In this document: positions 6,896-15,420 of the stretch, in pieces
Numbering within the stretch: position 1 is the stretch's first letter
Layout: every line of letters begins with the position of its first letter
Origin: Candidatus Mediterraneibacter intestinavium
GTDB taxonomy: Bacteria > Bacillota > Clostridia > Lachnospirales > Lachnospiraceae
Reading direction: 5' to 3'
NCBI GenBank assembly: GCA_019119205.1
Contig: DWXK01000020.1
Location: forward strand, 1 to 40,552
Length of the DNA stretch: 40,552 nucleotides
Position numbers and translations under genes: made by a program
Notes under the pieces: generated by a model
Seen by the model: only the letters and a program-made list of their open reading frames with translations
Databases searched by the model: none
What the model was told of the DNA's origin: nothing

Positions 6896-9193
6896 TCACA
6901 GACATTTGCTCCACCCGCAGCATTTGCAGATATTGCATCCTTCCTCAAACACCAGAGGCTCCCCGCACTCCGGACAGTACATCTTGTCCGACTCCGCCTC
7001 GGAAGACACCGCCTTCGGCTTTGGCGCCTTCTGGATCTTATGCGCTGTTTTTATCTGTCCGTCGTCTTTTTTCTGTGCAAGTTCCTCCTGCATCTCGTTG
7101 TACATATCCATCAGCGCATTTCCCACTGCCATCGGACAGCATGCGCCTTTGCTGGTATCCTTGCGCGATACGCGTCTCGCCGTATAGGAAGGACAAGAAC
7201 CGCTGGAATTGAGCTGGTCCACGATCGTCTCAATGGGGATGCCGCCCCGGGCGCTGATGGAGATCATACGGGAAAGTCCCACCATAAAGTTGTTGCATCC
7301 GCCCGTGGACCCCTTGCTCAGATAAGTCTCCAGGAGTGCCCCGGTGTGGGGATCGAACAGGGCGATACAGTGAAGGCTTCCGCATCCTGTGGTCAGCTTT
7401 CTCTTCTTTCCGACCACATCGTCTGTGACAAGAAGGATCTCGCCCCGCTTGAGCCCTTCTCCTGCCACCACCTGTCTGCTCTCCTTCTCTTTCTTCTCGC
7501 TTGTGTTCAGGATACCGATCCGCTTGCATCCGTCGCGGAAGATAGTGATGCCCTTCAGTCCTTTCTGGTAGGCATACATATAGAGATTCTCCGTCTCCTC
7601 CACAGTAAACCGGTTCGGCACGTTGACCGTGGAACTGATGGAAGCGTCGATATGTGTCTGCCATACAGACTGCATATCGATCCTCTGGCGGTAATCCAGA
7701 GTCATGGCTGTCACGAAATAGTCCGGCAGCTCCGCATCGCTCCGGAGCCCGTGCTGTTTCATATACGTCTCCACGATCTTTGTGTAGACTTTATAGTAAA
7801 CGTCTGTCCCGTGCAGCGACTCGGTCTTACGTTCATAATAGTTCGCGTAGACCGGTTCGATGCCGCCGGAGATCCCAAGCATTGTAGAAAGAGTTCCTGT
7901 CGGTGCGATGGTGAGGAGCTGGGAATTACGAAGTCCGTACTTGCGTACCAGTTCTCTTGTCTTTTCCGTGGTATTTGCTATAAAATACGGGGTAGACATG
8001 ATCTCCGCTGTATCACATGCCGCGAAAGGACCTTTCTCCTTTGCCAGCAGCGCAGAAGCCGCGATCGCGGCATCCGCCATAGCAAAACCGATGTTATCGC
8101 ACATCTCCACCGCGTCCTCTTCCCCGTAAGTCAGTCCCAGCTTGATCAGGCAGTCCGCAAGCCCCATAATGCCAAGACCGATCTGTCTCCACTGCCCTAC
8201 GCTCTCCTGCTGCTCCTGGAGCGGGTGCAGAGGCAGACCTTCTTCCAGCACCTCATTGAGAGCACGCACCGATACTTCAACACAGTGTTTCAGCCCTTCA
8301 TAATCAAACTGTGCCTGTCCCGTAAACGGATCCTGCACAAACTCCGACAGATTGATACTTCCCAGAAGGCAGCTCCCGCCTGCAGGAAGCGGCTCCTCCG
8401 CACAGGGATTCACGCCCGCGTAGGAGAATTCTTTCGTATTGCTCAGAAGGTTCCATCCCTCGATCCGGTCCCAGAAAAGGGCGCCCGGTTCTGCATAGTC
8501 CCAGTTCGTCTCCGCGATCCGGTGGAACAGTTCCCGCGCGCTCACAGTGCGCTCGATCACTTCCCCAGTGGCTTCCCTCGTATAATGAAGGAGATAGTCT
8601 TCATTGTTCTTAACTGCCTCCATAAAATCCTCTCGGATCCTCACAGAAATATTTGCCTTTGTCACTTTCTCAAGGTCTGTCTTCAGGTCGATAAACTCTT
8701 CCACATCCGGATGGGAACAGTCAATGGAGATCATCAGCGCTCCCCTGCGCCCGTTCTGTCCGATGAGCGCGGTGACCAGAGAGTACAGTTCCATAAAAGA
8801 GACAGAACCGCTCGTCTCCTTCGCCGCATTGTTGATCTTTGCTCCCCGGGGGCTCAGTTTTGAGATATCTACACCGCATCCCCCGCCGTAGCTGTAAGTG
8901 CGCGCCAGTTTCTTCGCACAGTCAAAGATGCTCTCGATATTGTCCTCCGGAGGGTCGATCACATAACAGTTGGAGTATGTGACCTTCCTCCCCTCCTGGT
9001 CCAGTCCCCTGTTTGAAAGGATCCTTCCACCAAACAGGAATTTCTTCTCCCGGATATACCCGGCGATTTCTTCATTCCCCCCGCTGATACGTGCGAGCCA
9101 CTCGTCAAAAGACTCGCCCTCGTTACAGTATTTTTTTGTCCAGATGTCCGTTCCCAGCTGGTTATCTTTGTCCAGCCATTCTTCTACTGTCAT
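6896..9193 (-). CDS. nrdJ: adenosylcobalamin-dependent ribonucleotide reductase
   Basis: 765 residues. It makes deoxyribonucleotides from ribonucleotides using an adenosylcobalamin-generated thiyl radical, independent of oxygen. Visible elements: LFGGRILSNRG, SNCYVIDPPEDN with the first redox Cys, GGGCGVDISKLSPRG, the active-site N-P-C-A-E around residue 290, SINLSEFV, and the phosphate-binding APTGTLSTM. The C-terminal tail has CPECGEPL..CNICKCCGWSKC, a cysteine-rich zinc ribbon and redox tail common in class II enzymes. GAGGGAG precedes the ATG. Two NrdR boxes upstream support the assignment. It stands alone, convergent with the DUF2798 gene. Confidence 0.96.
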   Translation of the reverse strand: MTVEEWLDKDNQLGTDIWTKKYCNEGESFDEWLARISGGNEEIAGYIREKKFLFGGRILSNRGLDQEGRKVTYSNCYVIDPPEDNIESIFDCAKKLARTYSYGGGCGVDISKLSPRGAKINNAAKETSGSVSFMELYSLVTALIGQNGRRGALMISIDCSHPDVEEFIDLKTDLEKVTKANISVRIREDFMEAVKNNEDYLLHYTREATGEVIERTVSARELFHRIAETNWDYAEPGALFWDRIEGWNLLSNTKEFSYAGVNPCAEEPLPAGGSCLLGSINLSEFVQDPFTGQAQFDYEGLKHCVEVSVRALNEVLEEGLPLHPLQEQQESVGQWRQIGLGIMGLADCLIKLGLTYGEEDAVEMCDNIGFAMADAAIAASALLAKEKGPFAACDTAEIMSTPYFIANTTEKTRELVRKYGLRNSQLLTIAPTGTLSTMLGISGGIEPVYANYYERKTESLHGTDVYYKVYTKIVETYMKQHGLRSDAELPDYFVTAMTLDYRQRIDMQSVWQTHIDASISSTVNVPNRFTVEETENLYMYAYQKGLKGITIFRDGCKRIGILNTSEKKEKESRQVVAGEGLKRGEILLVTDDVVGKKRKLTTGCGSLHCIALFDPHTGALLETYLSKGSTGGCNNFMVGLSRMISISARGGIPIETIVDQLNSSGSCPSYTARRVSRKDTSKGACCPMAVGNALMDMYNEMQEELAQKKDDGQIKTAHKIQKAPKPKAVSSEAESDKMYCPECGEPLVFEEGCNICKCCGWSKCL

Positions 9194-9236
9194 TTTTAGC
9201 TCCCTCTTTCTGCCTTTTTGATTTCATTCACATTTC

Positions 9237-9281
9237 GCCAGTAAAAACATGCTGTCGCACGACAGCTTTTTCTTTTACGGC
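9237..9281 (-). promoter_or_regulatory. long hairpin in the nrdJ 5' leader
   Basis: The core GCTGTCG/CGACAGC (9251-9266) is nested in an outer near-perfect stem in which GCCGTAAAA pairs with the TTTTAC-TGGC arm. The plus-strand copy is followed by a T-rich run, so it could also stop antisense transcription towards higher coordinates. It ends 43 nt before the nrdJ start. Confidence 0.5.
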
Positions 9282-9295
9282 GTCCGACATATAAG

Positions 9296-9324
9296 ATGTT
9301 ATCATCCCGGCAGAAGAATATCAA
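9296..9324 (-). promoter_or_regulatory. candidate nrdJ promoter
   Basis: Minus-strand TTGATA (9319-9324), 17-bp spacer, TAACAT (9296-9301). It lies downstream of the two NrdR boxes and upstream of the leader hairpin. Confidence 0.45.
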
Positions 9325-9353
9325 GGCTTGACAGCCCAAAAAAAGTGATCCAC

Positions 9354-9401
9354 GCACAAAATATGGTGTTCTTCAATCATTTTTCACACATGATATACGC
9401 A
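9354..9401 (-). promoter_or_regulatory. tandem NrdR boxes
   Basis: Box 1 at 9354-9369 reads ACACCATATTTTGTGC on the minus strand and box 2 at 9386-9401 reads TGCGTATATCATGTGT. The NrdR consensus is close to ACACWATATMTWGTGT. The boxes are 16 bp apart (32 bp start to start), the helically phased spacing known for NrdR pairs. They lie about 160-210 bp upstream of nrdJ, so the gene is probably repressed by NrdR-(d)ATP. Confidence 0.75.
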
Positions 9402-9471
9402 CTCCCCTCCCAGTGGCCCAGTTATGCTGTCCTGCTGTACCGTGCAGGCAGGGCTTGCCCCGTCTCCGGTC
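9402..9471. other. unassigned intergenic stretch upstream of the NrdR boxes
   Basis: The 340-bp gap between nrdJ and the DeoR gene holds the leader hairpin, promoter and NrdR boxes; this remaining GC-rich part shows only short local inverted repeats (CCTGC/GCAGG, GGG-CAA-GCCC). I see no cobalamin riboswitch and no credible ORF. Confidence 0.4.
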
Positions 9472-9497
9472 AAAAAAAGATCCTGCTGCGCAGGATC
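9472..9497 (-). terminator. terminator of the DeoR gene
   Basis: GATCCTGC/GCAGGATC stem with a 3-nt loop, followed on the minus strand by seven T; 36 bp past the DeoR stop. Confidence 0.85.
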
Positions 9498-9533
9498 CTC
9501 CGCCCGGATGACCGGTCTGAATCTCATATCAGT

Positions 9534-10277
9534 TTATTCGGCCACAATGATATTACCTGTTTCCCGGACTTCCTCCGGAATCCGGTCAGTTATAACGGAT
9601 GCCGACAGGAATTCTCCAAAACTTACCGGGCTTATCTGATGAAACTTGGTACTGTCACACAGCACGTATTTCTGCTGCGTATGCCGCATGGCGCACTCCT
9701 TGATCATTGCCTCATTGATATCCGGCGTGGTAAAGCCTGACAGTTCGCTTACACCGTTTGTCCCCCAGAACCCCTTCGTAAAATTGTATTTCTGGAGCGC
9801 CGCATAGGCCTCATTTCCGACAATAGCTTCCGTTGCAGCCTTCAGTTCCCCTCCTATGAGTATGACCCGGAAACCGTTCTCCGAGAGTTTCAGCGCATGA
9901 GACACCGCGTTTGTCACAAACGTTACTGCCCTCTCCTGCAGAAAGGAAATCATATAGCCAGTTGTTGTCCCCGCATCCAGATAAACGAAATCCCCCGCCT
10001 TGATCAGAGAAGCCGCATATCTGGCAATACGTATCTTCTGATCCCTGTTCTGTTCTTTTCGCAGAGCGACCTTTTCATCCTTCGTGGCGAGCCTGCTTTC
10101 CGCCTGCACTGCCCCGCCAAACACTTTTATGAGGGCTCCTTTCTTATGGAGTGCGTTCAGGTCCCTCCGGATCGTAGATTCTGACGTGCGAAACTTTTCC
10201 GTCAGTTCCTGCACGGTCACGCTTCCCTTCTCCTCCAGCATCTGCAATATCTCGCCCTGTCTTGTTTCTGTCAGCAT
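9534..10277 (-). CDS. DeoR-family regulator of the fructose genes
   Basis: 247 residues. The N-terminal winged helix has the DeoR signature (GSVTVQELTEKFRTSESTIRRDLNAL). The C-terminal sugar-phosphate-binding domain has the typical LDAGTTTGYMISFL, VTNAVSHALKL, LIGGELKAATEAIVGNEA and CDSTKF motifs. GGAGG lies 8 nt before the ATG. It is the last gene after pfkB/fruK and fruA on the same strand, so it most likely senses fructose phosphates and represses the operon, like FruR of Gram-positives (inference from position). A strong hairpin separates it from fruA, so its expression may be lower or independent. Confidence 0.9.
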   Translation of the reverse strand: MLTETRQGEILQMLEEKGSVTVQELTEKFRTSESTIRRDLNALHKKGALIKVFGGAVQAESRLATKDEKVALRKEQNRDQKIRIARYAASLIKAGDFVYLDAGTTTGYMISFLQERAVTFVTNAVSHALKLSENGFRVILIGGELKAATEAIVGNEAYAALQKYNFTKGFWGTNGVSELSGFTTPDINEAMIKECAMRHTQQKYVLCDSTKFHQISPVSFGEFLSASVITDRIPEEVRETGNIIVAE

Positions 10278-10304
10278 TATTCATTCCTCCGTGAAACAGT
10301 TCTG

Positions 10305-10341
10305 AAAAGGAAAGCGGATTCCGGGAATCCGCTTTCCTTTT
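10305..10341. terminator. strong bidirectional-type hairpin between fruA and the DeoR gene
   Basis: Two perfect 18-bp arms (10305-10322, 10324-10341) around a single central base, ending in four T on either strand. It lies 110 bp past the fruA stop and 28 bp before the DeoR start. Confidence 0.8.
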
Positions 10342-10450
10342 ACTTACTGTTTATTTTACCTCGAAATTTCTGCTTCGGCAAGCAGTTCCGGGGAGAGTCT
10401 TTTCTCCGATATTACAGACGTTTCGGTAAACAATGACTTACTGATGTTCG

Positions 10451-11740
10451 TTATTCACGGATCTTTTTCTTCAGTACGCCGAGGATCAGCGCACCGACAA
10501 CCGTCCCGATAACCAGAGCCGCAAAATACATCAGCGGATTTGTTACTACGGGGAATACAAAGATTCCACCATGGGGAGCCATCAGCGTGCATCCGAACGC
10601 CATAGAAAGTGCTCCCGCCAGGGCCGATCCCACGATACAGGACGGCAGTACATGCAGCGGATCTGATGCTGCAAACGGGATCGCGCCTTCTGTGATAAAT
10701 GCAAGCCCCATGATAAAGTTAACCGGTCCGGATTCTCTTTCCTGTTTCGTAAATTTGTTTTTGAAAAGAAGCGTTGCAAGGGCGATCAGGATACCGCCTC
10801 CAACAACAAAGGGAAGCATATGGGAAACACCGTTCATTAGCTGCGTATAAATCTTGTGCCCCGCGCTGCCGGAGCCGTTCTTTTCCTTTTCGGAGGCTGG
10901 ATTATCCGCATGGTACACAGAGACCTCTCCATTCATCGCCCGCTCGACCAGCTTATCCGCTTTGCTGATTCCGTCCGTCACCGCACACTCGATCAGCTTT
11001 TTCCCGTCAAACCGGTCCATAGGCACCTGCGCGTCGGCTGCCACGATAATGCAGTCTGCGTCTTTGATTTCCTGATCAGTCAGTACATTTTTCGCGCCTC
11101 CGGATCCTCTTGTCTCTACTTTCACAAAACATCCTGCAGCCTTTGCTGCTTTCTCGATTCCTTCCGCAGCCATATATGTATGGGCGATTCCCGTGGGGCA
11201 GGATGTAACGGCAAGGATGCGGCATACATTTTCCGATGTGCCGGCTTCCGCCTGGGCTGCCAGCTGATCATCTACATCCGCCTTCTCCTGATCCGCCCTG
11301 TCGATCACTTCCAGAAACTTATCCACTGTAGGCGCATTCTTCAGGTCTTCCACGAATTTTTCATCCATGAGCAGCATGGAAAGCTTGCTCAGCACATCAA
11401 GATGGACATTGTCTTTCGTGTTCGGTGCGGCGATCAGAAAAATAAGATTGACCGGCTCACCGTCCAGCGAATCAAAATCCACTCCATTCTTTATGACCAT
11501 AGCCGCCAGTCCCGGACGGATAACAGCGTCGCATTTACCGTGCGGGATCGCAATTCCTTCTCCAATCCCGGTAGTACCTTCCTCCTCCCGGTGATATACC
11601 TCTTCTCTGTATGCCTCCTCATCTCTGATCTTTCCACTCTTCACCATCAGCGCGACCATCTGATCCAGAGCTTCCTTCTTTGAAGCCGGCGAGCCATTCA
11701 GTGAAATGCTCCGTCTGTCGAGCAGTTCTGTAATCTTCAT
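10451..11740 (-). pseudogene. fruA: PTS fructose transporter subunit IIABC with most of IIC missing
   Basis: 429 codons, open throughout. IIA spans about 1-150 with phosphorylated His67 in IAIPHGKC. IIB spans about 172-270 with Cys181 in VTSCPTGIAHTYMAAE. IIC begins normally (HKIYTQLMNGVSHMLPFVVGGGILIALA) but at residue 322 jumps into TLLFKNKFTKQERESGPVNF, which belongs near the IIC end. Intact FruA proteins are about 620-650 residues, so roughly 200 are missing, including most membrane helices and the substrate site. The join is in frame at an I-A-L-A sequence likely present at both ends of the lost segment. Transport is probably lost, though IIA and IIB could still fold. Confidence 0.8.
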
Positions 11741-11782
11741 CTTGTTTTCCTTCCTTTCACAACTTATTTTAACCGATCACTT

Positions 11783-12685
11783 TTACAGTTTTTCATAAAG
11801 CGCTCTGATCTCCTCTTCTGTCGCCAGAAGTTCTGAGAATGCGCTTGCGCTTCCCGCCGCTATCCCCATCTTAAATGCATGTCCGTAATCTTTCCTTTCT
11901 GTCCATCCCGCAATAAATCCTGCTACCATGGAGTCACCGGAACCAACAGCATTTACCAGCTTTCCTTCCGGAACGGGGAGCATATGCACCTGCTGTCCGG
12001 CATCGAGAAGAACCGCACCCTTTCCTCCCATAGAGACAAGAACATTCTCTGCGCCTTTTTCCTGAAGCTGCCGGGCATATGGGATCACATCCTCTCTTTT
12101 TTCCAGAGTCACCCCAAAAATCTCTCCCAGTTCATGGTGATTGGGCTTGATCAGAAACGGATGATACTCAAGGACATTGAGCAGCAGATCTTTCGTCGCA
12201 TCCACCACAAAAGTGATCTCTCTGTCCTGAAGTGCGGCAAGGATATCACTGTAAATCGAATCCGGCATACTGGAAGGAATGCTCCCTGCCAGCACAAGTG
12301 TATCGCCTTCTCCAAGCTTATCCAGCTTCTGCATCAAAGCCTTAATGGCATCGCTGCCGATAACCGGCCCCTGCCCGTTAATCTCTGTCCCGTCAAATTC
12401 CTTCATCTTTACATTGATCCTGGAGAAACCATTATCTACTTCGATAAACTCACTTCGGAATCCCAGTCCCTCTACTCTGCGCCGGATTTCATCCCCTGTA
12501 AAACCTGCGATGAACCCCAGCGCCGTACTCTCTATCCCGAGATTCTTGAGGACAGTGGAGACATTGATTCCTTTTCCTCCCGGCAGGATCCGCTCCGATA
12601 CGGTCCGGTTCGTATTTCCCAGTTTGAATCCCTCTGTTTCAACAATGTAGTCCAGTGAAGGATTAAATGTAACTGTATAGATCAT
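11783..12685 (-). CDS. fruK: 1-phosphofructokinase
   Basis: 300 residues from the ATG at 12685 with GAGGAGG 9 nt upstream; an earlier in-frame ATG lacks support. It phosphorylates fructose-1-phosphate to fructose-1,6-bisphosphate in the cytoplasm. The PfkB-family start YTVTFNPSLDYIVE, the substrate glycines PGGKGINVSTVLKNLG, TLVLAGSIPSSMPD, LIKPNHHELGEIF and the catalytic C-terminal NAVGSGDSMVAGFIAG are all present. First gene of the fruK-fruA unit, 42 bp before fruA. It would depend on FruA for substrate, so the FruA deletion may leave it idle. Confidence 0.94.
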   Translation of the reverse strand: MIYTVTFNPSLDYIVETEGFKLGNTNRTVSERILPGGKGINVSTVLKNLGIESTALGFIAGFTGDEIRRRVEGLGFRSEFIEVDNGFSRINVKMKEFDGTEINGQGPVIGSDAIKALMQKLDKLGEGDTLVLAGSIPSSMPDSIYSDILAALQDREITFVVDATKDLLLNVLEYHPFLIKPNHHELGEIFGVTLEKREDVIPYARQLQEKGAENVLVSMGGKGAVLLDAGQQVHMLPVPEGKLVNAVGSGDSMVAGFIAGWTERKDYGHAFKMGIAAGSASAFSELLATEEEIRALYEKL

Positions 12686-12713
12686 CTTTGTTTTACCTCC
12701 TCTTGATGATTTC

Positions 12714-12742
12714 ATTATATATTCATATTCATTTAATTTCAA
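12714..12742 (-). promoter_or_regulatory. promoter of the fructose operon with AT-rich repeats
   Basis: Minus-strand TTGAAA (12737-12742), exact 17-bp spacer, TATAAT (12714-12719). The spacer contains ATGAATATGAAT, and further upstream TGAATTAT recurs about 36 bp apart, which suits a DeoR-family operator. No CcpA site (cre) was recognised with confidence. Confidence 0.6.
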
Positions 12743-12759
12743 TCATAATAATTCACAAA

Positions 12760-12990
12760 ATTAGCGCTTATTTTTTATATATAATTCATAATCTTTCATT
12801 TCCATTCACAAACGCGCAAATCAAACTTTGCCTGTTCAACTCTCCTTTCCCTCAAGCATGAGGGGATGGGGGCCTTTTGTTACTTTTTATTGCATAATGG
12901 ACTTACGAATATCTTACAAAGAATCTCTGCCGACCCGGATGATCCGCTATGGTGGTCTGTATGCAAGACACCGTAAATTTCCTATAAAGC
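12760..12990. other. intergenic region between fruK promoter and phosphate operon terminator
   Basis: Part of the 367-bp gap 12686-13052. Besides the promoter and terminator listed separately it contains a short hairpin, CCCTC/GAGGG, near 12851-12866. No ORF here resembles a protein family. Confidence 0.4.
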
Positions 12991-13023
12991 AAAAAATCGC
13001 CTGTACTAAAAAGTACAGACGAT
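12991..13023 (-). terminator. terminator of the phosphate operon
   Basis: On the minus strand ATCG-T-CTGTACT pairs with AGTACAG-G-CGAT and is followed by six T; 29 bp after the DUF47 gene stop. Confidence 0.85.
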
Positions 13024-13052
13024 CTTCTCTGTTTTCACAGCCACAGACTCCG

Positions 13053-13676
13053 TTATGAATTTTTCATGACTACATTTCCTACCACATCCGCCGCATGCTC
13101 GCATGCGTCCGCACACTTCTCCATATAGTCATAGATCTCTCTCCATGCGATGATCTGGAGTACATCCTTCTCCTCGGTATGGAGCCGCCTCATGCTGTCG
13201 ATATACAGCCTGTCCGCCTCTTCCTCCAGCGTATTGATGGCGATGATCTTTTCACTGAGTTTTTTCGACTTTCTGAAGTCAAAAAATTCTCTCATAAGCT
13301 CCTGCAGCGCGTCACAGCATTTTATGACAGTGTCCAGAAGTTTCAGAGCTTCCGGACGGATCTTCTGCACGTTGTTGATATACACACGGATCAGGACGTC
13401 CTCGATCTTGTCCGTCACTTCGTCGATATCATGGCTGAGCTGCGCGATGTCCTCTCTCTCGATCGGCGTGATGAACGCTTTGACCAGCATGTCATTGAGT
13501 TTATGCCTTTCTTCATCCGCCTGCCGCTCGATCTCATGGATCTCATTAAATCGCTCCCCGATCTTATCCGGATCAAAATCCGTCAGGATCTCTTTCAGGA
13601 GATGTGCCGCCTTGCATGAATACCCTGCACAGGCGATAAAATTATCATAATAAAATGCATCCTGCTTACTTACCAT
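13053..13676 (-). CDS. DUF47/PhoU-like partner of the phosphate transporter
   Basis: 207 residues, all helical, with no membrane segment. It belongs to the DUF47 (PhoU_div) family of PhoU-like proteins encoded beside PiT transporters: FNEIHEIERQADEERHKLN, AFITPIEREDIAQLSHDIDE, VTDKIEDVLIRVYINNV, and the acidic metal-binding pattern NTLEEEADRLYIDSMR. It probably modulates PiT activity at the membrane. GAGGAGG is directly upstream, and only 15 bp separates it from the pit stop, so the two are co-transcribed. Confidence 0.92.
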   Translation of the reverse strand: MVSKQDAFYYDNFIACAGYSCKAAHLLKEILTDFDPDKIGERFNEIHEIERQADEERHKLNDMLVKAFITPIEREDIAQLSHDIDEVTDKIEDVLIRVYINNVQKIRPEALKLLDTVIKCCDALQELMREFFDFRKSKKLSEKIIAINTLEEEADRLYIDSMRRLHTEEKDVLQIIAWREIYDYMEKCADACEHAADVVGNVVMKNS

Positions 13677-13691
13677 TGTATTTCCTCCTCA

Positions 13692-14747
13692 TTATCCGAA
13701 AACAAACATGAAGATCTTTGCCATCACAAAACTTATCAGACCGCAGCCCGGAAATGTAAAGATCCATGTCAGCATCATATCTTTTACCACGCCGAAATTG
13801 ATCGCCGAGAGCCGCTTTACCGCTCCCACTCCCATGATCGCGCTGGTTTTTGTATGTGTTGTCGACACCGGGATACCAAACAGGCTGGAGAACAGCAGGC
13901 AGATCGCCCCCGCCAGATCCGCGGAAAATCCCTGGTATCTTTCCAGTTTTACCATATCCATTCCCACGGATTTGATGATCTTCTCTCCGCCCACACTGGT
14001 CCCAACACCCATCACGATACTGCAGAGCATCATCAGCCAGACCGGGATCTCCATGCCGGTGACCGAATTCTGCCCGTCTGCGAAAGCAATGCCGAGGAAC
14101 AGGACACCGATAAATTTCTGCCCGTCCTGTGCGCCATGCATAAAACTCATTGCGGCAGCGCCGGCGATCTGGGCACTTCCGAAGATGCCATTTGTCTTTC
14201 TCCTGTCCATCTTACAGCACAGGATCGTGATCAGCTTACAGACCGTCCACCCGGTCACGAAACCAAGAGCAAGGCTGAGTACCAGCCCGTACAGGACTTT
14301 TACCCATTCACTTCCGTTGATCCCGCCGATTCCGCCCTGGATCGCGATCGCAGCTCCTGAGAGACCGGCGATCAGGCTGTGGCTCTCGCTGGTCGGGATC
14401 CCGAAGACCGACGCGGCAACACTGTACACCACGATAGACACCAGCGCCGCGCAGAGCGCGATCATAGCCTCATGTGTACTGTCTCCAAAATCCACCATGT
14501 TGCTGATCGTGGAAGCGACCGAGCTGTTGATCTGAGTCATGATGAACACACCCAGAAAATTAAATACCGCACTCATAAGAATCGCCCTGCGGGGACTTAA
14601 ACAACGCGTTGTCACGCAGGTGGCGATCGCATTCGGGGCGTCCGTCCATCCGTTTACAAAGATCACGCCCAGTGTGAGCAGGACTGTGATCATCAGGATG
14701 GGGTTCCCCATGATATTATTTAGAAAATAGTCAAGTGATAAATCCAT
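13692..14747 (-). CDS. pit: PiT-family inorganic phosphate transporter
   Basis: 351 residues from the ATG at 14747 with AAAAGGAG 6 nt upstream. A multi-spanning membrane protein that moves phosphate by cation symport. The two family signatures are present: GWTDAPNAIATCVTTR near residue 35 with its following helix, and the inverted second repeat GIPVSTTHTKTSAIMGVGAV near the C-terminus. SESHSLIAGLSGAAIA and FMHGAQDGQKFIGVLFLG are further conserved elements. It precedes the DUF47 gene in the same operon. Confidence 0.95.
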   Translation of the reverse strand: MDLSLDYFLNNIMGNPILMITVLLTLGVIFVNGWTDAPNAIATCVTTRCLSPRRAILMSAVFNFLGVFIMTQINSSVASTISNMVDFGDSTHEAMIALCAALVSIVVYSVAASVFGIPTSESHSLIAGLSGAAIAIQGGIGGINGSEWVKVLYGLVLSLALGFVTGWTVCKLITILCCKMDRRKTNGIFGSAQIAGAAAMSFMHGAQDGQKFIGVLFLGIAFADGQNSVTGMEIPVWLMMLCSIVMGVGTSVGGEKIIKSVGMDMVKLERYQGFSADLAGAICLLFSSLFGIPVSTTHTKTSAIMGVGAVKRLSAINFGVVKDMMLTWIFTFPGCGLISFVMAKIFMFVFG

Positions 14748-14856
14748 AGTAACTCCTTTTTTGCGCAGTCTCACGCGCATCTTTCTGCTGGCTCAGCCTC
14801 TCCTCCCTGTCCCGTCCACAAAGAGACCGGTCTGTAAATAAAGGCTGCCGCCGTTT

Positions 14857-15264
14857 TTATGCACCGGAAGGACGGAGACGCTTTTTCCCGTCCTTCTCCA
14901 GTCGTATCAAAAGTTCGCACAGAAACTGCGCCGGGAGAAATGCGGCGCTGCCCAGACACACCGCGCCGGTCCTTCTCCTTCTGATGAAAAGGGCAAATAC
15001 GATTCCCGCCATGGCAAAGTGCGTTGTCCTCTGTGCGCATTTAGCCGCTCTGCAGGGCTGATAAGTCAGGACGGCCATCCCGCTTTCCAGACATATCTTA
15101 TTTTCTTCCGGACGCTGAAGTTCTCCCCCGATAAATCTCAGGTCACCTGTCTTACCTGCTCCTGTCAAGTTTTCAGCTTGCTCTGTATGCCCGCTGAATA
15201 AAAGGAAAATACTGACAACACCGATCAGGATGGCGGAAGATATGGATTTAAGCCTCTTCTGCAT
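14857..15264 (-). CDS. hypothetical small membrane or exported protein
   Basis: 135 residues, no family recognised. The N-terminus (MQKRLKSISSAILIGVVSIFLLFSG) is a signal peptide or membrane anchor. A second hydrophobic stretch (HFAMAGIVFALFIRRRR, then LGSAAFLPAQFLCELLI) suggests one or two further membrane segments. A good promoter lies about 50 bp upstream, which supports a real gene, but the ribosome site (GGGG) is weak. It lies 109 bp upstream of pit on the same strand with no terminator seen, so it may lead that operon. Confidence 0.55.
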   Translation of the reverse strand: MQKRLKSISSAILIGVVSIFLLFSGHTEQAENLTGAGKTGDLRFIGGELQRPEENKICLESGMAVLTYQPCRAAKCAQRTTHFAMAGIVFALFIRRRRTGAVCLGSAAFLPAQFLCELLIRLEKDGKKRLRPSGA

Positions 15265-15319
15265 TTTTCTTTTTCCCCTTTGTTATCATACTGTTAAATC
15301 TGTGTAAAATCCATTTTAA

Positions 15320-15348
15320 ACAATATCATCTCGGCCTGAATGTGTCAA
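15320..15348 (-). promoter_or_regulatory. promoter upstream of the small membrane protein and pit
   Basis: Minus-strand TTGACA (15343-15348), 17-bp spacer, TATTGT (15320-15325). A consensus -35 at the usual distance; transcription would start about 50 nt before the ATG at 15264. Confidence 0.6.
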
Positions 15349-15383
15349 TTACTCATTTTCTCTTCATGCATGCTCCGGGTTCA

Positions 15384-15392
15384 TGATATAAT
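15384..15392 (+). promoter_or_regulatory. extended -10 promoter of pepT
   Basis: TGATATAAT, an extended -10 with a perfect TATAAT, 28 bp before the pepT ATG. The -35 region is weak, as usual for extended -10 promoters. Confidence 0.6.
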
Positions 15393-15420
15393 AGTAGCGC
15401 ACACAGAAAGGAGGATCCTT

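Noticed and set aside
6881..8863. 660-codon plus-strand open frame
   Set aside because: Antisense shadow of nrdJ; codon pattern and composition have no protein character, and nrdJ motifs are certain.
9194..9533. Cobalamin riboswitch upstream of the B12-dependent reductase
   Set aside because: A GCCACTG string and GC-rich stems tempt, but the B12-box (like GCCAGGAGACCTGCC) and the conserved core are not found, and the GC-rich part lies upstream of the likely promoter.
12828..13058. 76-codon plus-strand ORF in the gap before the phosphate operon
   Set aside because: Runs through a terminator hairpin, no ribosome site, no family features.
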